In this document: positions 27,925 to 40,913 of the stretch, one piece after another
Position numbering within the stretch: position 1 is the first letter of the stretch
Layout: each line of letters starts with the position of its first letter
Source: Ectobacillus funiculus
GTDB taxonomy: Bacteria; Bacillota; Bacilli; Bacillales; Bacillaceae_G
Assembly (NCBI RefSeq): GCF_004138295.1
Contig: NZ_SCFM01000007.1
Span: forward strand, 186,001-250,000
Reading direction: 5' to 3'
DNA: 64,000 bases
Notes under the pieces: model-generated
Told to the model about the DNA's origin: nothing
What the model saw: only the letters and a program-made list of their open reading frames with translations
The model's database searches: none
Program-made: the position numbers and the translations under genes

Positions 27925-28590
27925 TTAATAATCTGTTTTTGCTGCCTGTCCGCTAATCAGCGCTACACCAGAGCTTGTTCCAATCCTAGTTGCCCCTGCC
28001 TGTACCATCGCTTCCAGACCTGCAAAGTCGCGAACCCCTCCTGATGCTTTGACACCGATAGCAGGTCCAACCGTCTTTCTCATAAGAGCGATGTCCTCTA
28101 CCGTCGCACCGCCCGTTGAGAATCCGGTTGACGTTTTTACAAAATCAGCTCCCGCTTTGACGGCCAATTTGCAAGCACGCACCTTCTCTTCTTCCGTTAA
28201 CAGGGACGTTTCAATAATAACCTTTGTCAGCGCTTTCCCTTTTGCCGCCTCTGTAACCGCACGAATATCTCTTTCAACAAGTTCGTCATTTCCATCCCTT
28301 AACGCCCCAATATTGATAACCATATCCACCTCTGTTGCACCCTTGGCAATTGCATCGCTAGCTTCAAATGCTTTTGTTTCGGGTGTGTTTGCCCCTAGGG
28401 GAAACCCAATAACTGTACATACAGCCACATCTGTTCCGTGAAGAAGCTGCGCGGCCACCTCGACCCAAGTCGGATTCACACACACAGATGCAAAGTGATG
28501 CTGCTTTGCTTCCTCACATAGTGTTATGATGGCTTCCTTTTTTGCATCTGCCTTCAATAATGTATGATCAATCAATTTTGCATAATTCAT
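27925..28590 (-). CDS. deoC: Deoxyribose-phosphate aldolase
   Basis: Class I aldolase splitting 2-deoxyribose-5-phosphate into acetaldehyde and glyceraldehyde-3-phosphate. 221 aa. TIM barrel with DHTLLKADA start, Asp in EVDMVINIG, Schiff-base lysine in [11 protein letters not shown], and the proton-relay lysine in [10 protein letters not shown]. Its 3' end lies beside a copy of element A. Confidence 0.96.
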   Translation of the reverse strand: MNYAKLIDHTLLKADAKKEAIITLCEEAKQHHFASVCVNPTWVEVAAQLLHGTDVAVCTVIGFPLGANTPETKAFEASDAIAKGATEVDMVINIGALRDGNDELVERDIRAVTEAAKGKALTKVIIETSLLTEEEKVRACKLAVKAGADFVKTSTGFSTGGATVEDIALMRKTVGPAIGVKASGGVRDFAGLEAMVQAGATRIGTSSGVALISGQAAKTDY

Positions 28591-28809
28591 TTGTTACCCC
28601 TTTCCGCACCGCCATGTACGAAGTTCATTATCTGACCACTGCAATTAATCGGATTATATCATAAGATATATGCCTTTCCTATTGTTAAGTTATCCGCGTT
28701 TTATGATTTCATTCCTTCGCTATCGCAACTTTATCCTGTACTTGGAACGTTAGGCGGCTTAGGTGGGGCAACTGCACGGACACTGCACGCCTAAAATTGC
28801 CGACAGTGC

Positions 28810-28846
28810 AAAAAAGCATGCAAACACCCCGTTTGCATGCTTTTTA
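28810..28846. terminator. Intrinsic terminator of mtaB operon
   Basis: Perfect 15-bp stem AAAAAGCATGCAAAC / GTTTGCATGCTTTTT with a 5-nt loop, directly after the mtaB stop. Confidence 0.9.
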
Positions 28847-30199
28847 TCACGCGCTGGCAGCCTCTGTTTCAACTGCAGCCTCAACAACGCGGACAAATTG
28901 TCCTTCATTATATGGATAGCCAGCCTTTGTAATTTTCACTTTTACAAGCTTGCCGATCAAATCTTCCGTGCCTTCAAATACTACCTTTAGGTAATTATCT
29001 GTATATCCAACAAGTAATCCGGTTTGCTCTCCATCCTTGAATGCCTCTTCTGGGATGATTTCAAGCACTTCACCCTCAAACATAGAAGCATATTCCTTCG
29101 CGAGCTGATCAGATAACGCAATAAGCTTATGCACACGCTCATTTTTGACATCCTCAGCTACTTGATCATCCATACGAGCGGCAGGCGTACCTGTACGCTT
29201 GGAATACGGAAATACATGCAATTCAGAGAATTTATGTGCTTGGATGAAATTAAAGGTTTCCATGAACTCTTCTTCTGTTTCACCCGGGAAGCCAACGATA
29301 ACATCCGATGTAATCGCAAGACCCGGAAGTGCTTCCTTCAAGCGATCAAGACGCTCTCCGAAAAACTCCATTGTATATTTGCGGCGCATCCGCTTTAGTA
29401 CTGTATTCGATCCTGACTGAATCGGAATGTGCAGATGGCGCACTACAATTTTAGAATCGCGCAGTACCTCAATTACCTCATCTGTAATTTGGCTCGCTTC
29501 AATTGAAGAAATACGCAGACGCTTTAATCCTTTCACTTGCGCTTCCATGTCACGAAGCAGCATCGCAAGATTATAATCCTTTATATCTTCACCGTATCCG
29601 CCTGTATGAATACCGGTTAGGACGATTTCCTGATAGCCTGCATCCACAAGCTGCTGCGCTTGGCGAATAACCTCCTGCGGATCACGTGAACGCATTAAGC
29701 CGCGCGCCCATGGAATAATACAGAATGTACAGAAGTTGTTGCAGCCTTCTTGAATCTTTAATGATGCACGTGTACGATCTGTAAAATACGGAACATCCAG
29801 TTCCTCATACACACGAGTTTTCATAATATTGCGCACCGCATTGATCGGCTGACGCTCGTTTTTATATTGCTCAATATATCCAAGCATGCTGCTGCGATCT
29901 TGTGTTCCAACAACAATATCAACACCAGGAATAGCCATGATCTCGGCTGGAGATGTTTGTGCATAACAGCCTGTTACACAAATAACAGCGTCTGGATTTT
30001 GACGGACCGCGCGGCGAATGATTTGCCGGCTCTTTTTATCTCCTGTGTTTGTCACTGTACATGTATTAATCACATACACATCTGCCGCTCTTTCAAATTC
30101 GGTGCGCTCGTAGCCTGCTTCTTTAAACAGCTGCCAAATCGCTTCTGTTTCATAATGGTTGACTTTGCACCCTAACGTATGAAACGCAACTGTTGCCAT
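28847..30199 (-). CDS. mtaB: tRNA (t6A37) C2-methylthiotransferase MtaB
   Basis: Radical SAM enzyme producing ms2t6A at position 37 of ANN-decoding tRNAs. 450 aa. N-terminal UPF0004 domain with the first cluster cysteines (TLGCKVNHYET, NTCTVT, VTGCYAQ), radical SAM motif CNNFCTFC (about residues 153-160), and a C-terminal TRAM domain. Followed upstream by rsmE (5 nt), as in yqeU-yqeV of B. subtilis. Confidence 0.95.
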   Translation of the reverse strand: MATVAFHTLGCKVNHYETEAIWQLFKEAGYERTEFERAADVYVINTCTVTNTGDKKSRQIIRRAVRQNPDAVICVTGCYAQTSPAEIMAIPGVDIVVGTQDRSSMLGYIEQYKNERQPINAVRNIMKTRVYEELDVPYFTDRTRASLKIQEGCNNFCTFCIIPWARGLMRSRDPQEVIRQAQQLVDAGYQEIVLTGIHTGGYGEDIKDYNLAMLLRDMEAQVKGLKRLRISSIEASQITDEVIEVLRDSKIVVRHLHIPIQSGSNTVLKRMRRKYTMEFFGERLDRLKEALPGLAITSDVIVGFPGETEEEFMETFNFIQAHKFSELHVFPYSKRTGTPAARMDDQVAEDVKNERVHKLIALSDQLAKEYASMFEGEVLEIIPEEAFKDGEQTGLLVGYTDNYLKVVFEGTEDLIGKLVKVKITKAGYPYNEGQFVRVVEAAVETEAASA

Positions 30200-30203
30200 A
30201 TAA

Positions 30204-30953
30204 TCACCTCATTAGTTCAAAATGATAGGAAACAGCAGACAACGCATAAAGCGGTGCTGTTTCTGTTCGTAAAATTCTCGGTCCTAAGCTGCAGGAAACG
30301 AAAGTATGTTCACACAAACGCTGCACTTCATCCTCTGTCAAGCCGCCTTCTGGACCAAATACAATTAGAAGACGCTGTCCAGGCTGAAGCTTCTCAAGTG
30401 TTTGCACAAAATTTGCTTTTTCACCTTTTCTTGCTTCTTCTTCATACGCTACGATACATGCATCATATTGCGCGCTTGCCGCAAGCAGCTCCTTAAAGGA
30501 AATTGGCGCTGTTACCGACGGCACAATGCTCCGATGAGCCTGCTCTGCCGCCTCCTTTGCGATTTTTGCCCAACGCTCTACCTTCTTCTCGCTCTTTTTG
30601 CTATCCCATTTTACAATCGAACGAGATGCCTGAAACGGCAAAAAAGCGGCTGCCCCAAGCTCGGTACCCTTTTGTAAAATGAGCTCAAGCTTATCTCCCT
30701 TTGGCAGGCCGCTTGCAATTGTAATCGCAACAGGCAGTTCGCTACGCTCCTCCACCCATTGTACAACAGCCACTTTCACAAATGTATTGGTAATTTCAGC
30801 AATCGTACAAAGCGCTGTTTTTCCGTTTAAGCAACAATACAATTCGTCCCCTGGCTCCATGCGCATCACTCTGGTAATATGATGCGCATCGTCACCTTCT
30901 ATTGTAATATGATTGTTGTTTACCTGCTCCTCATGTACAAAATAACGCTGCAT
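30204..30953 (-). CDS. rsmE: 16S rRNA m3U1498 methyltransferase RsmE
   Basis: 249-aa SPOUT enzyme. N-terminal PUA-like domain (GDDAHHITRVMRM), C-terminal knot with LIVFGPEGGLTEDEV and LGPRILRTETAPLYALSAV, the SAM-binding trefoil motifs. Between prmA and mtaB in one direction. Confidence 0.95.
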   Translation of the reverse strand: MQRYFVHEEQVNNNHITIEGDDAHHITRVMRMEPGDELYCCLNGKTALCTIAEITNTFVKVAVVQWVEERSELPVAITIASGLPKGDKLELILQKGTELGAAAFLPFQASRSIVKWDSKKSEKKVERWAKIAKEAAEQAHRSIVPSVTAPISFKELLAASAQYDACIVAYEEEARKGEKANFVQTLEKLQPGQRLLIVFGPEGGLTEDEVQRLCEHTFVSCSLGPRILRTETAPLYALSAVSYHFELMR

Positions 30954-30965
30954 TTGCTCACACCC

Positions 30966-31907
30966 TTACGCCTTGTTGCGGGCAATGATTGCAACCCAGT
31001 CTTCCATCGTCATAACTTCCTCAATTGTAAAACCGGCTTGTTCCAGTCCTTCACTCACATCCTGCTGCTTCGCTGCAATAATGCCGGATGTAATGAATAA
31101 TCCGCCTGGCTTTAACACTCTTGCCGCATCATGCGGGAATAATAAAATAATATCTGCAAGAAGATTTGCGACAATCAAATCAACCGGGCCTTCAATATTT
31201 TGCAGTAGATTGTTTTGTCCAACTGTGACAACATCGTCTGCTTTATTGAGCTCCACATTCATTTGGGCACTCTCCACCGCTACCTCATCCAAATCATACG
31301 CCTGTACAGCAGCAGCGCCAAGCTTGGCAGCCGCAATGCTCAATATGCCTGATCCAGTACCGACGTCAATCACGAGATCCTCCGGCTGCACTGCTTTTTC
31401 AAGTGCCCGGATGCACATAATTGTTGTTGGATGTGTACCCGTCCCAAACGCCATCCCAGGATCAAGTTCGATAATCCGCTCTGTTTCTACCTCAGGTGTA
31501 TATTCCTCCCATGTTGGCACAATCGTAAACGTATCAGACACTTTAATCGGATGGTAATATTGCTTCCACGCCGTTGCCCAATCCTCTTCATCAACCTCTG
31601 ACGCAGTTACAATGTTCGCGCCAATATCAAGCCCAAAGGCTGAAAGAGCACTAACAGATACGCGGATTTGCTCTAATAGCTGATCGAATGTGTCATTGAG
31701 CGCAAAGTACGCCTTAACTCGCACGCCTTCCTCTGGATACTGGTTCGCATCTACCTCGTAAATTTCACCGAAGCGGTTGTCACGCTCCTTTGTAAAGTCC
31801 ATTTTATCTTCAATTGAAACACCACTTGCCCCTGCTTCATGCAAAATGTGAGAAACTGCCTCAACAGCCTCCTGTGATGTATGAACTGTAACCTCTGACC
31901 ATTTCAT
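30966..31907 (-). CDS. prmA: Ribosomal protein L11 methyltransferase PrmA
   Basis: 313 aa. N-terminal substrate-binding domain, C-terminal Rossmann domain with [18 protein letters not shown] (SAM motif I), [15 protein letters not shown] and catalytic-region NLLADII. Trimethylates L11. In B. subtilis yqeT follows dnaJ; here a repeat copy separates them. Confidence 0.95.
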   Translation of the reverse strand: MKWSEVTVHTSQEAVEAVSHILHEAGASGVSIEDKMDFTKERDNRFGEIYEVDANQYPEEGVRVKAYFALNDTFDQLLEQIRVSVSALSAFGLDIGANIVTASEVDEEDWATAWKQYYHPIKVSDTFTIVPTWEEYTPEVETERIIELDPGMAFGTGTHPTTIMCIRALEKAVQPEDLVIDVGTGSGILSIAAAKLGAAAVQAYDLDEVAVESAQMNVELNKADDVVTVGQNNLLQNIEGPVDLIVANLLADIILLFPHDAARVLKPGGLFITSGIIAAKQQDVSEGLEQAGFTIEEVMTMEDWVAIIARNKA

Positions 31908-31935
31908 AATCGATCTTGTCTCCTATGCTTTTTTA

Positions 31936-32051
31936 GCACTGTAAGAAAGTATAAATTCCCAGCTGAAAGTCAATTTGACGCAGTCGGAAATTCTAGAAAT
32001 ACAGTGTAAGTGCGACTACACCGCTGTCTTCGCCTAATGGTGAGTTTCTAC
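31936..32051 (-). repeat. Element A, copy 10 (reverse orientation)
   Basis: Minus-strand reading: GGCGAAGACAGCGGTGTAG, outer arms TTACACTGTA and TACAGTGCTAA (one bulge, with C-G replacing U-A), inner GAATTTCC and GGGAATTT. Between dnaJ and prmA. Confidence 0.8.
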
Positions 32052-32052
32052 A

Positions 32053-32090
32053 GCACACAAGCCCCCTGTCTATCAAGGAGGCTCATGTGC
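32053..32090. other. Hairpin between dnaJ and prmA
   Basis: GCACA ... TGTGC outer arms with AAGCCCCCT / AGGAGGCT inside. It follows dnaJ on the minus strand but lacks a T tract, so it is a processing site or weak terminator at most. Confidence 0.45.
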
Positions 32091-32169
32091 GCTAAAAACC
32101 AAATTCTCTTTGCTTCCCTCGTCTATTAGGAAATAAACGAAACGGGAAACTTTTCCATATTAACCAGTA

Positions 32170-33294
32170 TTACCCTTTAAATGCTCTTTTAAGCTTAGCA
32201 AATAAGCTGTCGTCTTTATGCAAATCCTCATGCCCATCCTTCGCAAGCTCTGTTAATAGCTCCTTTTGGCGGGATGTAAGTTTTGTCGGTGTCACAACCC
32301 GTACAATGACATACTGATCACCTTGACCATAGCCCCTTACATTCGGTGCACCTTTTCCTTTTAAACGGAATTCTGTGCCCGTTTGCGTACCAGCTGGAAT
32401 TTTCAGCTTCACCTTACCGTGAACGGTCGGTACCTCTACCTCATCGCCAAGCGCGGCCTGCGCAAAAGTGAGTGGCATTTCGCAAATGACATCATCACCA
32501 TTACGCTCAAAAAATTCATGCTGCCTCACGCGCACAACAACATATAAATCTCCCGGAGGTCCACCGTTTATTCCGGCTTCTCCTTTGCCAGAGATGCGAA
32601 TTTGCTGACCATCATCAATCCCGGCTGGAATTTTGATATTAATCTTTTTACGCTTACGCACCTTTCCTGCGCCATGACATGTCGTACATTTTTCTTTAAT
32701 AATCTGACCTGTTCCACGGCAATGCTCACATGCACGGCGATTTACAATACGGCCAAACGGTGTATTTTGCTGCACACTCACCTGACCCGTTCCGCCGCAA
32801 TGCGAACATGTATCCTTTGAAGTTCCTGGCTTTGCACCAGAGCCATGACATGTATCACAATTTTCGTCGCTCGCAAGTTCAACCTCAGTTTCTTTTCCAA
32901 AAATCGCTTCCTCGAAGCTGAGCATCATTGAATATTGAAGGTCTGCTCCTTGACGAGGCGCGTTCGGATCACGACGTCTGCCGCCACCGCCGCCAAAGAA
33001 TGAACTGAAAATATCCTCAAAACCGAAGCCTCCAAAATCTCCACCATCAAACCCGCCGCCGCCAAAGCCCTGATTCGGACCTGCATGACCAAATTGATCA
33101 TATTGCGCGCGCTTCGTATCATCACTGAGAACCTCATACGCTTCCTGTACTTCCTTAAACTTCTCTGTTGCATCCAGCTCTGTACTTACATCCGGATGAT
33201 ATTTTTTAGCCAAACGGCGGTATGCCTTTTTAATCTCATCTTTAGACGCTGTTTTACTAACACCCAGCACCTCATAGTAATCTCTCTTACTCAT
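32170..33294 (-). CDS. dnaJ: Chaperone DnaJ
   Basis: 374 aa from the ATG at 33294 (GGGGGTG upstream). J domain with HPD (KKYHPDVS), Gly/Phe-rich stretch, four CxxCxGxG zinc repeats ([32 protein letters not shown]), C-terminal substrate domains. Cochaperone of DnaK, last gene of the class I heat-shock operon. Confidence 0.97.
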   Translation of the reverse strand: MSKRDYYEVLGVSKTASKDEIKKAYRRLAKKYHPDVSTELDATEKFKEVQEAYEVLSDDTKRAQYDQFGHAGPNQGFGGGGFDGGDFGGFGFEDIFSSFFGGGGGRRRDPNAPRQGADLQYSMMLSFEEAIFGKETEVELASDENCDTCHGSGAKPGTSKDTCSHCGGTGQVSVQQNTPFGRIVNRRACEHCRGTGQIIKEKCTTCHGAGKVRKRKKINIKIPAGIDDGQQIRISGKGEAGINGGPPGDLYVVVRVRQHEFFERNGDDVICEMPLTFAQAALGDEVEVPTVHGKVKLKIPAGTQTGTEFRLKGKGAPNVRGYGQGDQYVIVRVVTPTKLTSRQKELLTELAKDGHEDLHKDDSLFAKLKRAFKG

Positions 33295-33361
33295 AATGTA
33301 ACACCCCCGACTCCTTTCACATAAACGTAATTGTAACACCTAAAGAAATACCTTTGCAAAT

Positions 33362-33520
33362 AGGAAAAGCGGACACGGCCCGGTTTTGCTCCCGTAGTAA
33401 AATGTTCTCCGCCACAGAAGGCGCTTTTTGCCTTTTGTGGCAGAGGTTATTTTATGGCAGGGAGCAGGCCGTGAGAGCTAGATCAGGAAAAGCGAACACG
33501 CCCCAGTTTTGCTTCCCCAA
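33362..33520 (+). repeat. Element B, copy 1 (double)
   Basis: Starts GAAAAGCGGACACGGCCC, TTTTGCTCCCGTAGTAA, then hairpin GCCACAGAAGGC / GCCTTTTGTGGC (33411-33441), AGCAGGCCGTGAGAGCTAGA. A second partial start GAAAAGCGAACACGCCCC follows at 33483. Fills the dnaJ-dnaK gap. Confidence 0.65.
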
Positions 33521-33532
33521 GTTACAATCTAA

Positions 33533-33575
33533 GAAAAAAGCCAAAGCCAAGGTATACTTGACTTTGACTTTTGTC
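33533..33575 (-). terminator. Intrinsic terminator after dnaK
   Basis: AAAGTCAAAGTCAAG pairs, with several G-U pairs, to CTTGGCTTTGGCTTT, followed by a T run on the minus strand; separates dnaK from dnaJ partly. Confidence 0.75.
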
Positions 33576-33578
33576 ATC

Positions 33579-35426
<1,848 letters not shown>

Positions 35427-35436
35427 CTATGTAATA

Positions 35437-35979
35437 TTATTGATTTACTTTTACCATTGAAACACGAATAACCTTATCTTTCAGCTTGTAGCCTTTTTGG
35501 AACTCCTCTACAACTGTGTTAGGCTCATATTCGCTATCCTCTGTTTGCATTACAGCTTGATGCTGGTATGGATCAAACGGTTTGCCAACCGATTCAATTG
35601 CTTCTACTCCTTCTTTTTGAAGGGCTTCCATCATTTGACGGTACACCATTTCCATTCCTTGCAGCAGCGCCGCACCAGATTCATCCTTTATTTCTACCTT
35701 TAACGCTCTCTCAAAGCTATCAAGAGCCGGCAGTAAATCACTTACCAGACTTTGCGCTCTATATTTCTCAGCTGCTTCCTTGTCAAGCTGAACACGACGA
35801 CGATAGTTATCAAAGTCCGCTTGCAGACGAAGCATACGATTTTCCGTATCAGTAAGTTTTGCTTGCAATTCATTGATAGCTTCCTCTAACGGAGATACCT
35901 CAGTGCTTGCTTGCTCCTCTACCTGCTCTTCCTGTTGTTCAATCGTTTCTTCAACTGTTTGCTCGTTACGTTCTTCCAT
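35437..35979 (-). CDS. grpE: Nucleotide exchange factor GrpE
   Basis: 180 aa from the ATG at 35979 (GGGAGGTG upstream). Gln/Glu-rich disordered N-terminus, long dimerisation helix (about residues 40-90, [13 protein letters not shown]), and beta domain with [13 protein letters not shown] and [11 protein letters not shown]. Exchanges ADP on DnaK and acts as thermosensor. Confidence 0.96.
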   Translation of the reverse strand: MEERNEQTVEETIEQQEEQVEEQASTEVSPLEEAINELQAKLTDTENRMLRLQADFDNYRRRVQLDKEAAEKYRAQSLVSDLLPALDSFERALKVEIKDESGAALLQGMEMVYRQMMEALQKEGVEAIESVGKPFDPYQHQAVMQTEDSEYEPNTVVEEFQKGYKLKDKVIRVSMVKVNQ

Positions 35980-36069
35980 TGCTTTCACCTCCCTCAAAGA
36001 GTGTTCTTCCTATTTGAGCTACGCGGAGAAGAATGTTCTCCCCGCAGCCTCACCTACCTTATTTTCCCA

Positions 36070-37104
36070 TCATTCCTTCGTTTGATGCAAGCCTTGAAAT
36101 ACTTTGGTCAGTTGACCTGTAAATAGCTGCAGCAAGCTAATAACACGAGAATAGTGCATTCTAGTTGGTCCCAAAATCGCAATCGTGCCAAGCTGTTCTT
36201 CCCCTATCGAATACGTAGCTGTAATCAAGCTGCAATCCTCCATAGCGGATGAACCGTTCTCGCGGCCGATTCTTACTTGAATACCTGAATGCTTATCACG
36301 CAGCATGCTGTACAGCTCCTGTTCGTGCTCCATCATCATTAAAAGAGAACGAATTTTATTAATATCATGGAACTCCGGCTGCGATAGCATATTGGTTTTT
36401 CCGCCTAGATACATCTTTTCTGATAACGGAAACTTGAATGTGCCATCGAGCATTTTCACCACCGCATCGTAGCTTTGGATATGCTGACGAAGAACAGTGA
36501 CAATTTCTTTAAAAATCTTATTGTGCAATTCGGAAATGGGAATACCTACGAGCTTGTCGTTTAAAATATTTACCATTTTCTCTAAATCACTGAGCTCAAC
36601 GTTAGCTGGCACAGTAATCGTCTTGTTTTGCACATGGCCTGTATCGGTAACAATAATAGCTACAGCTGTTTGCGGACCAATTGGAACAATTTGCACGCTT
36701 TTCAGCCTATTCTCGCCCACCTTTGGTCCAAGCACAATCGAGGTATAGCTCGTTAGGTCAGACAAAATCTCTGCCGATTGCTGCGCAAGCTTTTCCATTT
36801 CAAAAATCTTCTCGGCGAACAATCCTTTGACCTGTACAATTTCCTGTTGCGGCAAGTGCTGCGGCGCAAGGAGGTGATCTACATAAAATCTGTATCCCTT
36901 CTCAGAAGGAACACGCCCAGAGGAGCTATGCGTTTTTTCAATAAATCCTAACTCCTCTAAATCAGCCATCTCATTTCGAATCGTCGCAGAGCTGAAGGTA
37001 ATTTCCTCTTTCTTAGAAAGTGTGCGCGACCCGACAGGCTGTGCCGAACGAATAAAATCATCAATGATAATTTGCAAAATTAAGAGCTGCCGGTCGGTAA
37101 GCAT
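36070..37104 (-). CDS. hrcA: Heat-inducible repressor HrcA
   Basis: 344 aa from the ATG at 37104 (AGAGGTG upstream). N-terminal winged helix ([20 protein letters not shown]), central dimerisation domain, C-terminal GAF-like part. Represses hrcA-grpE-dnaK-dnaJ and groESL by binding CIRCE, with GroEL as cofactor. First gene of its own operon. Confidence 0.97.
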   Translation of the reverse strand: MLTDRQLLILQIIIDDFIRSAQPVGSRTLSKKEEITFSSATIRNEMADLEELGFIEKTHSSSGRVPSEKGYRFYVDHLLAPQHLPQQEIVQVKGLFAEKIFEMEKLAQQSAEILSDLTSYTSIVLGPKVGENRLKSVQIVPIGPQTAVAIIVTDTGHVQNKTITVPANVELSDLEKMVNILNDKLVGIPISELHNKIFKEIVTVLRQHIQSYDAVVKMLDGTFKFPLSEKMYLGGKTNMLSQPEFHDINKIRSLLMMMEHEQELYSMLRDKHSGIQVRIGRENGSSAMEDCSLITATYSIGEEQLGTIAILGPTRMHYSRVISLLQLFTGQLTKVFQGLHQTKE

Positions 37105-37119
37105 GTACAATCACCTCTG

Positions 37120-37146
37120 TTAGCACTCTATTCTTTCGAGTGCTAA
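37120..37146. promoter_or_regulatory. CIRCE operator
   Basis: Exact consensus TTAGCACTC-N9-GAGTGCTAA, 16 bp upstream of the hrcA start on the minus strand. HrcA binding site. Confidence 0.97.
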
Positions 37147-37156
37147 TTCTAATACT

Positions 37157-37186
37157 AAATTACCAAAATTAGCGCTCCGTTGTCAA
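37157..37186 (-). promoter_or_regulatory. Candidate sigma-A promoter of hrcA operon
   Basis: TTGACA at 37186-37181 on the minus strand, then 18 bp and TAATTT. Lies between the hemW stop and CIRCE, so the operator overlaps the transcript start region. Confidence 0.6.
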
Positions 37187-37197
37187 TGCAAAAGCTA

Positions 37198-38343
37198 TTA
37201 AGATTCATCAATAAGAAAAGACTGAAATACTTCATTTCCAAGCAGCTTGCCCTTCCGTGTCAATCGAATGGCCTCCGCTGTCTCCTCAATTAATCCAAGA
37301 CGCGTCTGCTTTTCAATTTGCTTTTGAAATATAGCGTCTAGGCGCAGGCCAAACTTTTGCAGGAATGTATCCTTACTTACACCCTCTGTTTTCCGAAGGC
37401 CTAAAAATAATTCCTCCTCCATTTGCTCCTGCTTGGTCACCGGATGTGCGCTCACATACGGAAAACCTGTTTCATCAATTGCGGTGAAATATTTTTTTAA
37501 CGGCCCTGCATTTTGTGTACGCTTTCCAGCCGTATACCCGTGCGCTCCTGCACCAAATCCATAATATTCCTCATTGTTCCAATACGTAAGATTATGACGG
37601 CTTTCATATCCCGCTTTTGAAAAATTGCTAATTTCATATTGATGATAACCATTTTTCTCCATCTCATCCATGACGATTTCATACATTTGGGCCTCATGCT
37701 CTTCGCTTGGCAACGGCAGCTTTCCTTTTTGCATCATGTTGTAAAATACCGTTTTTGGTTCAACAATTAAAGAGTAGGCTGAAAAATGCGGCACATCTAA
37801 TGCATATGCTTCCTGAAGCGTTTCCCGAATGTCCTGGATAGTTTGTGTCGGCAACGCGTAAATCAAATCTAGATTTATGTTGAAAAATCCGGCAGCTTTT
37901 GCATCCTCTACCGATTTCACTACGTCCTGCCTCGTATGCGTGCGCCCAAGCTTTTTCAGCAGACTCTCCTGAAACGTTTGTACACCAAAACTTAGACGAT
38001 TCACACCGCCTTCAATTAATAGCTTCAGCTTCTCCTTCGGTACATCACCGGGATTGGCTTCAAATGTCAGCTCATACTCGGTCGCTTTAGGTCGCAAATG
38101 CTTATCAATAATGGAAAGAAGGCGCTCGGTTTGCTTCATGTTAAGAGCAGTTGGTGTTCCGCCGCCAACAAAAATCGTTTGCAGCTGTCCAAACGGAACC
38201 TGCTGCACCGTATTTTCAATCTCTTTCTCCAAGTAATCCAAATATTGCTCCACCGGCTGTCGGTCAATAAACATTTTATTAAAATCGCAGTAATGACAGA
38301 TATGCTGACAAAACGGAATGTGAATATAAGCGGATTGGATCAT
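37198..38343 (-). CDS. hemW: Haem chaperone HemW (radical SAM)
   Basis: 381 aa from the ATG at 38343 (AAGGAGAAG upstream; a TTG precedes it). Radical SAM CQHICHYCDF (about residues 12-20), GGGTPTAL, FGVQTFQESLLKKLGR, HNLTYWNNEEYYGFG and the C-terminal HemN_C domain. Formerly annotated as oxygen-independent coproporphyrinogen oxidase. It lacks the extra N-terminal Cys of true HemN (CxxxCxxC only). Between lepA and hrcA as in B. subtilis. Confidence 0.94.
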   Translation of the reverse strand: MIQSAYIHIPFCQHICHYCDFNKMFIDRQPVEQYLDYLEKEIENTVQQVPFGQLQTIFVGGGTPTALNMKQTERLLSIIDKHLRPKATEYELTFEANPGDVPKEKLKLLIEGGVNRLSFGVQTFQESLLKKLGRTHTRQDVVKSVEDAKAAGFFNINLDLIYALPTQTIQDIRETLQEAYALDVPHFSAYSLIVEPKTVFYNMMQKGKLPLPSEEHEAQMYEIVMDEMEKNGYHQYEISNFSKAGYESRHNLTYWNNEEYYGFGAGAHGYTAGKRTQNAGPLKKYFTAIDETGFPYVSAHPVTKQEQMEEELFLGLRKTEGVSKDTFLQKFGLRLDAIFQKQIEKQTRLGLIEETAEAIRLTRKGKLLGNEVFQSFLIDES

Positions 38344-38391
38344 CAAATCTTCTCCTTCCTAATGGTTACGAGCAAAGCCAGCTGTACTCGT

Positions 38392-38422
38392 AACGAAAAG
38401 AAGCCGCAGCTCGTGCGGCTTC
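38392..38422 (-). terminator. Intrinsic terminator of lepA
   Basis: GAAGCCGCA / TGCGGCTTC hairpin with a short TTTTCGTT tail on the minus strand. Confidence 0.7.
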
Positions 38423-38432
38423 CCGATTTCTA

Positions 38433-38540
38433 TTTACACTGTAGGAAAATATAAATTGCCAGCTAGAAGAAAACTCGACAAAGCAGAAAACTTTAGGAAC
38501 ACAGTGCAGGTGAAACTACGCCTGTGAATTCGCTAAAACG
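38433..38540 (-). repeat. Element A, degenerate copy 11 (reverse orientation)
   Basis: Minus-strand reading: ACAGGCGTAGTTTCAC, CTGCACTGTGTTCCTAAAG, TTCTAGCTGGCAATTTATA, CTACAGTGTAA. The 5' hairpin is lost. Between hemW and lepA. Confidence 0.75.
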
Positions 38541-38550
38541 CTGATGAATT

Positions 38551-40374
38551 TTACTTCTCATCCATTCGTAAAACAGCCATGAACGCCTCCTGCGGCACCT
38601 CTACAGAGCCGACAGACTTCATGCGCTTTTTACCTTCTTTTTGCTTCTCTAACAGCTTACGCTTACGGGAAATATCACCGCCATAGCATTTTGCCAATAC
38701 GTTTTTGCGCATCGCCTTAATGGTCGAACGAGCAACAATTTTATTTCCGATTGCCGCTTGAATCGGTACCTCGAATTGCTGCCGTGGAATAAGCTCCTTC
38801 AGCTTTTCAACGATTACCTTACCACGATCATACGCAGAGTCGCGATGCACGATAAAGGACAAGGCATCCACCGTCTCTCCATTCAATACGATATCCATCT
38901 TCACAAGCTTAGACGCCTTATAGCCAATAAGCTCATAGTCAAAAGATGCATAGCCTTTTGTGCTGGATTTCAGCTGATCAAAGAAATCATACACAATTTC
39001 TGAAAGCGGAATTTCATATGTCAGCGTCACACGCGTTTCATCCAAATATTGCATATCAATGAACGTGCCGCGTTTTCCCTGACAAATCTCCATCACCGCA
39101 CCGACGAAGTCATTTGGCACCATAACAGTTGCTTTTACATACGGCTCTTCTACACGGTCAATGGCTTGTGGATCCGGCATATTAGACGGGTTATCTACTG
39201 TGAGCTGTTCTCCATTTGTCAGATGTACTGTATAAATAACGCTTGGTGCGGTTGTAATTAGATCAATCTTAAACTCGCGCTCAATGCGCTCTTGAATAAT
39301 TTCCATATGAAGCAAGCCTAAGAAGCCGCAACGGAAACCAAAGCCAAGCGCTTGAGAAGTTTCTGGCTCAAATTGAAGGGCAGAGTCGTTCAGCTGCAGC
39401 TTTTCGAGCGCCTCGCGCAAGTCATTATAACGAGCTGTATCAATTGGATAAAGACCACAAAACACCATCGGGTTCAGTTTACGGTATCCTGGAAGCGGCT
39501 CCGCTGCTTGACGCTTCGCATGCGTAATCGTATCCCCAACGCGCGTATCGCCGACATTTCGAATAGATGCGGTTAAGAAGCCTACATCTCCAACTGATAA
39601 TTCATCGCGTAAAACCGTTTTAGGTGTAAATACGCCCACCTCGGTTACTTCAAATTCGGCTCCTGTTGCCATCATGCGAACTTTATCGCCAACCTTCACC
39701 GTACCGTTTACAACGCGAATATACGCGACAACGCCGCGATACGCATCGTACAGGGAGTCAAAAATCAGCGCTTGCAGCGGTGCTTCTGGGTCACCGGCAG
39801 GAGCTGGTACCTTTTCTACAATTTGCTCCAAAATTTCTTCAATACCGATGCCAGCCTTTGCAGAAGCAAGCACCGCCTCGGACGCATCTAATCCAATGAC
39901 ATCCTCAACCTCTTGACGAACCCGCTCAGGATCAGCACTTGGTAAGTCAATTTTGTTAATAACAGGAAGGATTTCAAGATTGTTATCAAGCGCAAGATAT
40001 ACGTTCGCCAATGTTTGCGCCTCGATCCCTTGTGCCGCATCTACAACAAGAATCGCTCCTTCACACGCCGCCAAACTGCGTGATACCTCGTACGTAAAGT
40101 CGACGTGACCAGGCGTATCAATTAGATGCATAATATAATCTTGACCATCTTTTGCTTTATAGTTTAACTGCACCGCATTCAGCTTAATTGTGATTCCGCG
40201 TTCGCGCTCCAAATCCATAGAATCCAACAGCTGCGCCTTCATTTCACGCTGCGATAGCGCATTTGTTTTTTCTAAAATACGATCCGCTAACGTAGATTTC
40301 CCATGATCAATGTGGGCAATAATGGAAAAATTACGAATGCGGGATTGCCTATTTGCTCGTTCTTCTTGATTCAT
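38551..40374 (-). CDS. lepA: Elongation factor 4 (LepA)
   Basis: 607-aa translational GTPase that acts on stalled or backtracked ribosomes. G1 [10 protein letters not shown]2 RGITIK, G3 DTPGHVDF, G4 NKIDLP, then domains II-V and the LepA-specific C-terminal domain ([20 protein letters not shown]). Separate from the operon downstream by a terminator. Confidence 0.97.
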   Translation of the reverse strand: MNQEERANRQSRIRNFSIIAHIDHGKSTLADRILEKTNALSQREMKAQLLDSMDLERERGITIKLNAVQLNYKAKDGQDYIMHLIDTPGHVDFTYEVSRSLAACEGAILVVDAAQGIEAQTLANVYLALDNNLEILPVINKIDLPSADPERVRQEVEDVIGLDASEAVLASAKAGIGIEEILEQIVEKVPAPAGDPEAPLQALIFDSLYDAYRGVVAYIRVVNGTVKVGDKVRMMATGAEFEVTEVGVFTPKTVLRDELSVGDVGFLTASIRNVGDTRVGDTITHAKRQAAEPLPGYRKLNPMVFCGLYPIDTARYNDLREALEKLQLNDSALQFEPETSQALGFGFRCGFLGLLHMEIIQERIEREFKIDLITTAPSVIYTVHLTNGEQLTVDNPSNMPDPQAIDRVEEPYVKATVMVPNDFVGAVMEICQGKRGTFIDMQYLDETRVTLTYEIPLSEIVYDFFDQLKSSTKGYASFDYELIGYKASKLVKMDIVLNGETVDALSFIVHRDSAYDRGKVIVEKLKELIPRQQFEVPIQAAIGNKIVARSTIKAMRKNVLAKCYGGDISRKRKLLEKQKEGKKRMKSVGSVEVPQEAFMAVLRMDEK

Positions 40375-40542
40375 TGTTTCTCACTCCTACTAAAGTCGCC
40401 AACATACACTGCTTTTGATTATATCAATACGATTGTAAAGATTCAACGAAAAGTAATGGAAACGGTACCCCTACCTATATGATATGCTCGTTTCATGTAA
40501 AAAGAAAATGCGAAGAATTAAGATGTGATCGCCTTTTGGCTG

Positions 40543-40899
40543 TTACTTCCTGATTTCTTGAAAAATATCTTGAACCTTCTGAGCAAATGCATTCATAGAG
40601 ACCTGCGCAGCTTTTTGTACCCCGGCCGTTACTCCCTCTCCTAGTCTGGAAAACACATTAAAGGTTTTTAAACGCTCCAGCTCCTTTTGCTTTTCTTCAA
40701 TTATAAACGTATTGCCAAGAAGCGTAGCCTCTACATTCCCATTTTCTGTACCCGTAATATGGGCAACCTGTTCATAGGTTGGATCATTATAGCCTTTCAT
40801 TCTCTTTAACCCGTCATTCGCAAGCTGCATGCCGGCGAGCACAGCTACGAATAAAATGCTTATTAAGATTAAGCATCTCATCAAAAATGTCTTCATCAT
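40543..40899 (-). CDS. yqxA: YqxA family protein (DUF3679)
   Basis: 118 aa. One N-terminal membrane helix (MRCLILISILFVAVLAGMQL, residues about 7-27), then a helical extracytoplasmic part with NDGLKRMKGYNDPTYEQV. GGAGGTG precedes the ATG. In B. subtilis spoIIP-yqxA are adjacent; here yqxA persists but spoIIP does not. Function unknown, sporulation-associated by context. Confidence 0.85.
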   Translation of the reverse strand: MMKTFLMRCLILISILFVAVLAGMQLANDGLKRMKGYNDPTYEQVAHITGTENGNVEATLLGNTFIIEEKQKELERLKTFNVFSRLGEGVTAGVQKAAQVSMNAFAQKVQDIFQEIRK

Positions 40900-40913
40900 C
40901 GCACCTCCTTAAG